NCBI GenBank assembly: GCA_900155495.1
Contig: FTLJ01000235.1
Span: 1 to 39,580 of the forward strand
Origin: Porogramme epimiltina
Taxonomy: Eukaryota > Basidiomycota > Agaricomycetes > Polyporales > Polyporaceae
Length of the DNA: 39,580 bases
Reading direction: 5' to 3'
Shown here: piece by piece, positions 12,053 through 22,442 of the stretch
Layout: every line of letters starts with the position of its first letter
How positions within the stretch are numbered: position 1 is the first letter of the stretch
Notes under the pieces: generated by a model
What the model saw: only the letters and a program-made list of their open reading frames with translations
The model's database searches: none
What the model was told of the DNA's origin: nothing
Position numbers and translations under genes: made by a program

Positions 12053-12472
12053 GGCAGCTCGAGGGACAGACCAGCAGCCCGAAGAGCAGTGGAAGCAGAA
12101 AGGACGAGTAGCACTGAGACCGGGAATGGCTGGCTGGCCAACGTCGAGCGCACCCTACTTTTCGCGGGGGCCAAGTCCGAGTCACTCGGATAGCTTTTTC
12201 GCGGATGCCCCGGCCCGCGTCACGGTCGCGGCTGTGACCCCACGCGTCCACCAATCCGCACGCGTCAATTCCGAGTAGCTTACGCCACCCTCGCCTCCTC
12301 TCGCCCTCCACCCTAACGCATATGAAGCATTTCGCCAACGCCCCTGGAGGAGTGCCAAGTAGGAAGGATCTGAAGCCACACATTCGAGCAGGTGCGTGAG
12401 CAGTCGGAATGGGATATGTTCTGTTGTATTTCATCCAGTTTGCTAGGTGAATCTAGATCTACCATTGTCGCA
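12053..12472. promoter_or_regulatory. divergent promoter region of aconitase and F-box genes
   Basis: This region lies between the start codons of the aconitase (minus) and F-box (plus) genes. A likely 5'UTR intron for the F-box gene runs from 12392 (GTGCGT) to 12446 (GCTAG). No gene is seen. Confidence 0.5.
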
Positions 12473-14123
12473 ATGATGACGAACGCGGATGAGGACATCC
12501 GGGTGTTTGGAACAGCCGCGACCACCTATGGCCTCCCCTTCCTCAACTTCGACGTCCTTTTTGTTGTCATGGAGGCTCTCGACCCAGTTGACGTCTCACG
12601 AATGATGCGCACTTGCTGGACTCTCTACCGGAGTGGTGCACGACATATCCTCGGGGCTCAGCGCGGCGTGCACATCCACAGACATGACCAGATCCTCCCA
12701 TTCTATCACTTCATGCTGGCGGAAAAAGGAGCGCGGTTCAAATTCCTTCGCAAACTCGTTCTTAGCTCCTCCGATCTCTGCGAAACGAAGGCGGAAGCCG
12801 TAATCGTCATCCTCAAGCGTACGACACACCTTGAAGTCCTAGAGTTGCGTGGGGTCGAAAATACTCTCAACTCCGCCACCAATTTTCCAGACGCAGTCGC
12901 ATCACTCACGTCGATCCGTAGTATGAACCTCAGTGAAGCGGGCATGACAACGTGTAACATGCTCCACTCTATCCAAACGCCATTGAAGACGCTCCGGCTA
13001 TCCTACGTGGAATTTGTCGATGGCCCCTTCGCCGATGTCCCGTTCTTCTATCAGTTCGATACACATCAAGAAAGGGCGGCGTACCATCCTCTCTCGGTCT
13101 GCGCCAAACTGGCCCCAACCCTCGAGAGCCTCCATCTCTCTTTCACCCATGCAGATCTTCCCGAACTCCCAGATCCCTTGAACGCTCCTGTGTATCCACA
13201 TTTGCACATGCTCGTGCTTCAGGAAGACTGGCCCCTCATCGGACCGTATATTGCCGCCACGCCGAACCTTACTCGCCTTGTATTAGCTAGTGCCACCAAC
13301 GGAGAACCGGGAGATGTGTACGATGAAGAACCAACCATCGTTTCTGATTGTCGCGGCGTCAACAGGCGGGCACAGCTCGCGGATGGGTCGTGGAACAACC
13401 TCAGGGAGGTTTGTGGTAGCCCGGTCGAGGTCTACATCTGTGGCTTGATCTGCCGCGTTCCCAAGCTCTCCTTGTTCGGTATCTTGGAGAGTCACCTGGA
13501 CATCTTGCCTGACATCGTAAACGACATGCAACCGGAAGAGCTGGATCTCGGCGTCCACGGCGACCTCTTCAGACCTGAGGAGAACTCCATCCCGGAGCTA
13601 CTCCTTCACACTGGCTGCACAGAAGTCAAGAGGCTTACTATCACCATTACCGTGAGCCGCAAGGACAACGGCATGAATCTGGACAATACCATGGTATGTT
13701 CCTCTCCAAAGGCTTTCCTGGATGCACTGTTGCTAACAAGATATGGCACAGATATCAATTGTTTCAGTTTTGAGTGTACTTTATCGTCTAGAGTATCTGC
13801 GAGTCACAATCCAGTCGAGCAATTCCCTCACCCCAAAGAGTCTTCCGCTTTACATGATCGAGAACATACCCTTTCCAGATGTGATTGAGAGGGAGGCGGA
13901 GAACAACTCCCCGGCGGAGCGTCCTCCTCTGACGCGAGTTGAACTAGCCATGGAGGCCTGCGACACTTTGAAATTTGCGAAGGAGGCCATGGAAGCAGTG
14001 CCGACGATGAAGGAAGTAGTCTGCTGTGTAGGTGGACACCCAGGACACACCAAACGAGAGGCTTGTGTGAGAAGAATCGAAGACAAATGGACTATTGTCG
14101 TCTCCGATGGAACCGAGCAATAA
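12473..14123 (+). CDS. F-box protein with LRR-like C-terminal region
   Basis: Predicted substrate receptor of an SCF ubiquitin ligase; the substrate is unknown. Two exons, 12473-13693 and 13752-14123, give 530 residues. Near the N-terminus (about residues 20-60) the sequence LPFLNFDVLFVVMEALD followed by MMRTCWTLYRSG fits the F-box pattern (Leu-Pro, Asp-Val-Leu, later Thr-Cys). The rest has spaced leucine-rich strands such as LEVLELRGV, LKTLRLSYV, LESLHLSFT and LTRLVLAS, suggesting a degenerate leucine-rich repeat solenoid. I chose the ATG at 12473 because an upstream in-frame extension lies in a probable 5'UTR intron. Large, fast-changing families of such F-box proteins occur in agaricomycetes, and no orthologue in model fungi is recognised. 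Confidence 0.8.
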
Positions 14124-14429
14124 CAGTCTCACTATCAGCTTCACTGCTACCGATCTAAGCCTCCGATCCAGTTACTCCTATGTACTTGAAATGATGGAAA
14201 CGCAGTGTATTACTATTTCTGCACATGTACTCAAAGCAGTCTGCCTAACGATGGCCAGATTTTACCTTCGGTATTTCCGAAGCCACTGAGTGCTCAATCC
14301 ACAGGCATCGTTTGCCTCAAACCGCATATAATGTGTTGGCGTGAAGAAGCAGATCGCTTTTTATTATGATTTTGCCAACGCTACGTCCGGGATGGTATCA
14401 AGGAAAGGGCAGCAATGCGATTCTCGAGC
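14124..14429. other. convergent 3' intergenic region
   Basis: This region separates the F-box stop codon from the stop codon of the minus-strand secreted protein gene and should contain both 3' ends. Nothing else is recognisable. Confidence 0.5.
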
Positions 14430-15324
14430 CTAAGGACCATTCGGGAGCTGCGGTGCAGCAGGCGCAGCGTCAGCCACACTCCCACCAGTAGCGCACCCAG
14501 TCTGTGTGCGACCAGCGTCCCCGGCGTTGTCTACCATCGATACCAATTAACACGTTGCCCGCCATCAAACAAAGACAGACAGGCCACTTACTAGAGTCCA
14601 TGTTGATGACCGCGCCCGAGTTCCACACCGCCCCGCCGCGTGCCGTCCCCGCGGTGCCCGACGCGGCATTCCCGCCGGCGCCGCGCGCGTTGCCGTGCCC
14701 GCCGAGGGCACATCCTGCGACGGAGTCGCCGCCGTCGCCGCCGTTGTTCGAGTTGACGTTGAGGAACGTGGGCGTGCCGAAGTTGTCTGCAGCGTTGATG
14801 ATGCTCCCGCCGTCGACGGAACCGCTGTTGCCCGTGCGCGCGTTCCCGCCGAGCGTGTTCGCGTCGTACGTGCGCTTTGTGAGGCCGCTGTATGCGATGT
14901 GGTTAGATGCCCGGAGAGGTGGGTTAACAAGAGGAAGCAGAAGAGCACTTACCCGACTCCGCCGCCGGCCACGTCTCCTGATGATCCCGAGGCAGAGCTC
15001 CCTCCAGAAGCAAGCGAGTCTGCGGCCTTCTGCCAGAGCGCGCGGGGTCCGATCCTATGGATGGGTGTGAGTGTTTCGGTGCTGTCACGCGCAGTGCACA
15101 CTGGCGACATACTTGTGAGCGAAGCGCTGCAGGGTCGGCGTGTGATCTGGCGTGGGGTCGCGGGCAACTATACGGGGGCTGGCGGGCACTACATCACCAG
15201 CTGGGTTGGGACTGGATACAGCGAACACGTCCGAGTCGAAGGTCCCGCGTGAGGTAGGTGCAGCGTTGGTAAAGGTGGAGCTGAGAGCCGCAATGGCGAC
15301 AAGAACAAGGGTGGGCGTGCGCAT
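14430..15324 (-). CDS. small secreted Gly/Asn-rich protein with two internal repeats
   Basis: Function unknown. Four exons, 5' to 3': 15324-15113, 15054-14953, 14887-14592, 14530-14430; 236 residues. It begins with a clear signal peptide (MRTPTLVLVAIAALSSTFTNA, cleavage probably near APT). Residues following it are Ser/Pro/Thr-rich with the short motif LQRFAHK and then a Gly/Ser stretch. The second half contains two related units of about 45-51 residues (14850-14698, and 14676-14481 across an intron). Each runs from GGNA, through Gly/Ser/Ala and hydrophobic-Asn segments, to an SNN(G/A)GD block and a GCA(L/T)GG end, with one Cys per unit. There is no transmembrane segment after the signal. The signal peptide resembles those of the genes at 26667-27550 and 27890-28435. 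It could be a cell-surface or effector-like protein, but I infer only secretion. Confidence 0.8.
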
Positions 15325-15881
15325 GATTGTTGAGGGACTGGAGTACGTGGATAGTCTGTTAGCGTGCTTGAGGACAGACCAAGGGGAATGTCGAAGGACA
15401 GGCGAGAGCTAGGCTGAAGGAGACCGAACGCTGTAAGGTGGCGGGCAACGCGAAGCTTTCCGACTTTTGTTTGTTTTTCGGCGAGGCTGACGCCCCACCG
15501 AACTACCGTTTCCGTCCTCCGAATAACCTCTCTTGCACGGTCGATCGACTTTGATGTCATACGTCGTGCCGGTGTGCTCGGCCGGGTGGCTGACCATCGT
15601 TACCTCCGGACATGGCGGGGACAGACTCTAAGTGGCACGGGATGAGTAGAATATAGCAGATGTATAAAGCGTCACAGCAAGTGTATATCCGTCCGACAAG
15701 CGACCCCACGAACAGCAGCACCACCGCAAAAAATATTAGAGATTACAGTGCGGATCGTAGGAGAACGCAGAGGATATCTAGAATGGCTGGGTATCCAACG
15801 AGGGGTAAGAGCGCGAGATAAAAGGACGAAGTAACCGTGGAGCATACGAGTGAATGAAACTACCTCAGTCATCGTCCACTA
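15325..15881. other. intergenic region between ATG16 3' end and secreted protein gene
   Basis: This region contains the 3' untranslated region of ATG16 and the promoter and leader of the secreted protein gene, both transcribed leftwards. I see no open frame with coding character and no repeat. Confidence 0.5.
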
Positions 15882-16936
15882 TTAGCCATTCGGTGTCAGA
15901 CTGAGGTCCGTCCCCGCCTGAGATGGCGTCCCATCCGTCGTCGTCGTGGTTCCCCCCTCCCTCGGGCCCTCCCCGTTTCCCGACTCCGACGAGCTCGTTC
16001 CCGACGCACCATCCTTCTCCTGCATCGCTTGACGTCGAGACTGCATCTCCTCGTAGAACTGGTTCGCTTCGTTCATCCGGTTGGCCTCCGCTTGCTTTGC
16101 GTCTACCCAACGCTGCAATAGCTTTGCATTATCCTTCGTCAGTGTCTGGTTTCGGTCTTCGATTTGGCTGAGCTCTAGCTGAAGCGTCGAGATCTCATCG
16201 TGTAGGATCTGCCAGCTACGGTCAGCGCCACCATTCCGTTGACCGATCTGTAAACCTAACCTGAGCCGTCCGATCCTTCTCTGCCATCAGTTCGTTGTGC
16301 TGATCTACCCTCTTGCGCAGAGTAGCAATCTCGTCGCGGGATTTCCGCAGGGCCTCAGCATCCACTCGTGAGAGCTCCTCCTTCTCCCGCAGCGTTTCAT
16401 TCATAGCCAAGAGCCGCTGAGCATTCTGCCCCTGAGTTTTGTAGACCGTTGCGAGCTCGTCCCGTAATGATGTTATTTGCGACTCCAAGGAGGCAATGTA
16501 CGCTGCTCGGACAGGATTGCTGTGAACGCGCAATCAGTAGAGCAATTGCGACTTATAAGACCAGATCGCGTACTCGTCGCCTGTACCGGGAACAAACACT
16601 GTGGAGCTGCTTGGGTTGGGGCGCGCGTTGCCCATCGCACGGAGGAGCGACGCGTTGCGCTCCTTCAGAAGCTTCGTCTGTTGCGCCAATCTGCGATCTT
16701 TTCAGCGTTCACATTGACGTCGCGCGTCGAAAGTGGGGCAGGTGAGAAATCGGGTCGTCCAAATATGCACTCGCGCACCGCGCCGCCGCCAAGGGAGGAA
16801 GGTGGGTGGGGAGGCCGGGATGGAGAGCGGATCGGATACACATACATTGCTCGATGATGGGGGCGTACGAGGACTCCCGAGCGTTGCGCTCCAGGAGGCG
16901 GAGACGCAACGTTTCTTGCCAGGTCGGCTCAGCCAT
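15882..16936 (-). CDS. ATG16: autophagy protein ATG16
   Basis: Partner of the Atg12-Atg5 conjugate; the complex promotes Atg8 lipidation at the forming autophagosome. Four exons, 5' to 3': 16936-16846, 16697-16574, 16519-16261, 16208-15882; 266 residues. The N-terminal block has WQETLRLRLLERN, then YAPIIEQYRRLAQQTKLL and KERNASLL, which match the Atg5-binding and early coiled-coil region of fungal ATG16. YRRLAQQ is restored only if the first intron ends at the AAAAG acceptor (intron 16698-16845, 148 bp). NPVRAAYIASLESQI begins a long coiled coil rich in Glu, Lys, Gln and Leu. The C-terminal 50 residues are Gly/Ser/Thr-rich and acidic. There is no WD40 domain, as expected for fungi. An upstream in-frame ATG at 17044 exists, but its extension looks non-coding. 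The gene is head-to-head with RAB7. Confidence 0.9.
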
Positions 16937-17252
16937 GGTGTCGTGCGGACGAGGGGCCGGAGGGCGCGCACGGAGAGAGCTGGTGGCGGAGACGGGCGTG
17001 GCAAGGGCGAGTCGGAGACGATTCACGAAGTCGAGCGGACTCACGCGCGGCGCTCAAAACGGCTCCTTGGGCGCTCCCCAGCCTCTTGGCCCATGGGCAG
17101 TCACACGTGACTCTCAGGTCCACCGAGCCGGCTCAGCCCCACGAAGCGCCCGTCCTGTCTCTGGCCACCGGGCGGTTGCGTCCTCATATCGTCGAACCTG
17201 ACTCTCACTCTCGCCTATCCACCTCCCCCCTCACGCTTCCTTATCACTCACC
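16937..17252. promoter_or_regulatory. shared divergent promoter of ATG16 and RAB7
   Basis: These 316 bp lie between the start codons of two autophagy/vacuole genes. The RAB7 side ends in a C/T-rich leader (about 17205-17250). No TATA box is obvious. Both transcription starts must fall here, so the genes may share regulatory sites. Confidence 0.65.
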
Positions 17253-18215
<963 letters not shown>

Positions 18216-18929
18216 GCTTATCCTCCGCGCTCCGTTCTCTTTCAGGATGTATCGGGTGCTACCACTCCGTTGCACTCGGTGCTCCCCGGTTACCCCCCTT
18301 TACGCCGAGCCACGACTTTCTTTCGAGCGGTTTGCATTAATTTACTGCTTCTCTTCGTCGCTGTTCCTCTTTGCATTTTGTACATCCGTATAGCAGCTAT
18401 CTGAAACATTATTGGTGTGGAATAGCAATGGAATGGGAGAGTCGTCCGAAAACAGCGAGGCTGACGTGCCGCTCAGTGAGGTCATCGACGGAAGTGACAT
18501 CGGGACGGCGCTCCGGAGGAGAGCGTGTCTTTCCCCATTCCCCATGCAGTTCCATCTCCGTTCCTCGTCGTGTGTACTCGCATTGTAAATAACACAAGGC
18601 CAGTAGTATGCTTAAGCGACCAAGGACAGTGAAGAGCTAAGGACAAGACGGGGTGCTCGCTTCCGAGTCGGGTGGGCTGAGGCGCCTCCGCAGGCCTGGA
18701 AGAACAGCATCATGCACCGGGCCACAGATGGCTGTATCCGTCATTTTCTCGCAGTTCTGCTTCTCCCATCGCCCTCGTTCGCACCCTTATATCTCGCTCA
18801 GGATGTGCTAGATCCTCGAAACACCCTCCGCTCGTTACGTGATCCGATATTGCCTTGACTCTTCGCCCGCCGCTTCTTCACCCTTCTTGGCCCCGCTTCT
18901 TGAATCTTGTCTCCTCGTAATCCCGCACC
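18216..18929. other. intergenic region between RAB7 and OSH3
   Basis: This 714-bp stretch holds the RAB7 3' end and the promoter of the OSH3-type gene. The last 80 bases before the OSH3 start are strongly C/T-rich, typical of a leader. I see no gene, tRNA or repeat in it. Confidence 0.5.
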
Positions 18930-21924
18930 ATGTACGCCCACACCACGACAACACGGCTCGTCAGTGCCTCGCTCGTCTCTACGGCTCCAGTCCGACCCCT
19001 CTCGCCGGTGCAGGCAAGCCCACACATCATATGTGAAGGATGGGTAGAGAAGAAGCGGCGAAAGCTCATGCAGGGTGCGTGTTTCCCCCAGGTCTCCCCC
19101 GCAACCCGTGCTAACGGACGTTAAATCTCATACTAGGCTTCGCGCGCCGCTACTTCACGCTCTCCAGCACTGGCGTGCTTGCATACTCGTTCGAGCCGGG
19201 GGAGCCCCAGCGCGACCAGGTGCTCCTCAGTCAGGCCGCTATCACCACCGCCCGGGGACGCAAAGACATACATGTCGACTCGCGCACCGCCACGTTCCAC
19301 ATCAGGTGTTTGAGCATGGAGGACTTTGAGATGTGGATGGGAGCATTCCGGTGAGCGTCGCCATCATACGGATGTTGCAAATCGTCTGGATTGTTTCCGA
19401 GGCCACCGGGCATGAAACACCACCCGCATAGCGCCGTTAAACGAACGTGCTTTCCGTGGCCTTGAGAATCTCTCTCGGCGCATCTACCATTGTCGATGGG
19501 CATGTCTAGAGAGGCGGCCTATTGGTTCCTGTGGCACGCCACCAAAGGAATGCTGTGTGATTTACATGCGTCTGTGTACGCTTTCACATCTCCACTCAGC
19601 ATGACCGGATGCTTGATGCACGGGAGCTGCCGTCTCGGCGCACATAATGTGTTGTCGAGTCGCAGTGATGTCGTTGCGGGGGGATGGCTGCAATCCGGGC
19701 CAGCCACTGTATACATGAGCAGAAGCGTTCGCTAACTTTTCGCATCGACAGTAAGATCCAAGCGCAAGAGGGCCCCAAGTCCCGCCGGTCGTCCCTCGTC
19801 CGCTCGGTTGCTCGCGGCGGCTTACAGTACAGCCGAGCGAATATCCTGATAGACGAGATCGGCAACGTACGTCTATGGAAGTGGGGCGTGCCTGTGTTGC
19901 GAGGGCTAATGGCGACGGCGACGACCACAGACCATTGCCGACATCGACGGCGCGATCTCGACGCTCTTAGAAGAGGAGCAACGGCGGAGGCGTAGCTCTG
20001 GGATGCGCTCGAAGTCGGAGAACGGAAAGGACCACGGGATGCTGGGCTTCTTGAAGAAAGGTGCGTTTGTTGGTTGCATATCGATTGCGCTTTGCTTGAT
20101 GCATCTGGCTGGTGTAGGGCACCACCACGATGTGTCCCATCTCGGCGTGCTCGACAACTCCCAATCCCCCACAACTTCCGAGCTGCTTGGTAGGATATCC
20201 ACTTCGGTCAAGCAGCTGAAGAACCAGCACACTGCGTTGAAATCGTTGCAGACATACCCTACCCTTGACACCACTACCTTCGTCAGTTCGCCTACTTTGC
20301 CCTCTACTGCCGAAGAAGACGACGAGGCGCACACGCCATCGACCACGACTGCAGGGCCAAAGAGGACGTCCTATTTCAGCTCGCATAGTGGAGAAGGGAG
20401 TGTGTGGTTCGATGCAGAAGAGTACGATGGGCCCGAGGAGTATGTCTTGGATGCGACCCCAGCGGAGGAACAGGAGAAGCTGTTCCCGACGGACTCCAGG
20501 CTAACCGCTCAAACGGACGTGACGGAGACAACTGAGGCGGGCTCCAGCGTAGGCGCGGACACAGACTCCGACTCGGAGGCTGAGACTCCGGAACCAACCC
20601 CGGAAAAACCTACGGTTGTTCAGCGCAGAACAGCACTTCCCTCAGGGCCAGTCGGAGACGAGGGCAGTCTCTTCGCGGTTCTGAAGAAGAATGTCGGAAA
20701 GGTGAGTCGCTCCGCGGCGCCATTGGTTTTCGCGCACTAACTCCCAAGTAGGATCTCTCGAAGGTCGCGCTACCGGTAACTTTCAACGAACCCTTGACCA
20801 TGTTGCAGAAGGCGGCAGAGGAGCTGGAATATTATGATCTACTGTCTCAAGCCGTCCAGTCTACTGACCCTGTCGAACGGATGTGTTATGTCGCGGCCTT
20901 CGCCGTGTCAACGTATGCGAATACCAGGCACAGAACGGGACGGAAAGGCTTGTGAGTCTCCGACGGCTTTGATAATGCTCTCCGTCATGACGCCATGCCG
21001 TGATAGTAACCCCATGCTGGCCGAAACGTTCGAGGACCCGCGGATGCATTTTATCGCGGAGAAAGTCTGCCATAATCCCGTTATTCTCGCCTGGCATGCC
21101 GAGGGTGAAGGTTGGGAGCTCTACGCTACATCAACAGGGAAGACCAAGTTCTGGGGTATGTATCATCCGCAATGTTTTGCCTATACCGGAGTTCAACCGA
21201 GTTTCTTCTATTAGGCAAGAGTATGGAGATTATACCACAGGGGACCATTCACCTCAAGCTTGGAGATGAGCAATATGAATGGTACGTGATCGCGTCACGC
21301 GTGTGCGAGCAGGATAGAGGTTGAAGCAAGCTCAGGAACCGACCATCGTCATTCATTCGGAATCTGATGATGGGTACCAAGTACCTCGAACACTGTGGCA
21401 AGATGGTGATTAAGAACACAACTGGCGGCAGCTCCTGCACACTGGACTTCAAAGAAGGTGGCTACTGGGGTCCAACCAACGTTGTCGCGGGCGTCCTGCA
21501 TTCGTCTTCCGGGGCCGTAGTGGCCAATTTGGAGGGAAAGTGGGATGAGCAGATGACACGCAAACTCGACACATCCCACCTCCATGTTCTGTGGCGCATA
21601 ACGCCGTTCCCCAAGAACGCCATGGAATACTACGGCTTCACTTCATTCGGCATCACGCTCAACGAGATCACGGCTGACGTTGAGGGCCGTCTCCCGCCCA
21701 CCGATTCCCGCTTCCGCCCAGACGTGCGTGCTCTGGAGGTGGGCGACCTGGACACCGCGGAACAAGAAAAGGTGCGCGTGGAGGAGTTGCAGCGCGAACG
21801 CCGCACCCGCGGACAGGAACGCGCCCCACGTTGGTTCAAGCAGGTTGGGGACGAGTGGCTGTATACTGGCGGGTACTGGGAGCAGAGACAGCGCGGATGG
21901 ACAGATGTCGAGCCGCTTTGGTGA
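18930..21924 (+). CDS. OSH3: Osh3-type oxysterol-binding protein-related lipid transfer protein
   Basis: Lipid-transfer or sensor protein expected at ER-plasma membrane contacts. Nine exons: 18930-19074, 19137-19350, 19752-19866, 19931-20060, 20118-20701, 20752-20951, 21007-21155, 21215-21281, 21336-21924; 730 residues. A PH domain occupies about residues 35-119 (EGWVEKKRRKLMQGFARRYF, later TATFHIRCLSMEDFEMWMGAFR). A disordered acidic middle carries a FFAT-like core WFDAEE at about 298-303. The ORD starts near 397 (DLSKVALPVTFNEP) and contains MCYVAAFAVSTYA, FNPMLAETFEDPRM and KFWGKSMEIIPQGT. The family fingerprint EQVSHHPP reads EKVCHNPV. The last exon ends with a Trp/Tyr-rich tail (GGYWEQRQRGW), normal for ORPs. 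The second intron is 401 bp, far longer than the rest, and might hide a further in-phase exon. There is no GOLD domain upstream. Confidence 0.92.
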
Positions 21925-22442
21925 CATATTTATTTCATGGGACTATGATACTTACGTGCACTAATAGCACCCTGGCCGCGCGTGCGTACACATAATACAC
22001 GCTTTAATGCACTGGATTACCCGGGATTCGAGTCCATAGGACTATTCTCTCGACCACTCGGCTTTCGGGGGCATCAAGACACAAGACGCCGCGACGAAGC
22101 GAAATGGTCCCCGTGACCGCGGTATGCTTGTGAGAAGGTCATGCCCGCTGGCGGAACACCGATGACGACCAGTGCCGACAATTGTACGGTCGGTAACTGA
22201 TACTCATTGGGGATCCCTTGGCTATCTGCTCAGCACTCGGAGGCGCATCCGCCAATTATCCGCGCCTTTTCCGGCGAGTGATTGAAGGTCGCGTCTGCCT
22301 CCGTCACCCGACGCCGCCGAGCGGTGAGCGGTGGCCACCCGCATTGCAACGCGGAACCACGCGAGTATAAAAGGAGGACATGGTGAAGCGAAAGGTCCCT
22401 TTACGCCGTGTTGACCGCCCAGACTCGCTCAAGCTCGACACT
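21925..22442. promoter_or_regulatory. promoter region of the beta-glucosidase gene
   Basis: This region lies between OSH3 and the GH3 beta-glucosidase gene. It contains a TATA box, two CCAAT elements (CCAAT at 22252-22256 and its complement at 22206-22210), and a tRNA-like fragment around 22014-22072 that does not fold as a tRNA. Confidence 0.6.
22366..22372 (+). promoter_or_regulatory. TATA box of the GH3 beta-glucosidase gene
   Basis: TATAAAA lies 77 bases upstream of the ATG at 22443, a good distance for a fungal gene with a short leader. It is the clearest core promoter in the window and fits an inducible secreted enzyme. Confidence 0.7.

Noticed and set aside
19490..19735. Open frame inside the long OSH3 intron
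   Set aside because: It has no splice sites that keep the OSH3 frame with good signals and no resemblance to ORP sequences. The direct junction 19350-19752 gives a natural sequence after the PH domain.
22014..22072. Sequence resembling tRNA A and B boxes in the beta-glucosidase promoter
   Set aside because: GGATTCGAGTCC and, on the minus strand, AAGCCGAGTGG look like tRNA promoter boxes, but the spacing leaves no room for an anticodon arm and neither the T stem nor an acceptor stem pairs.
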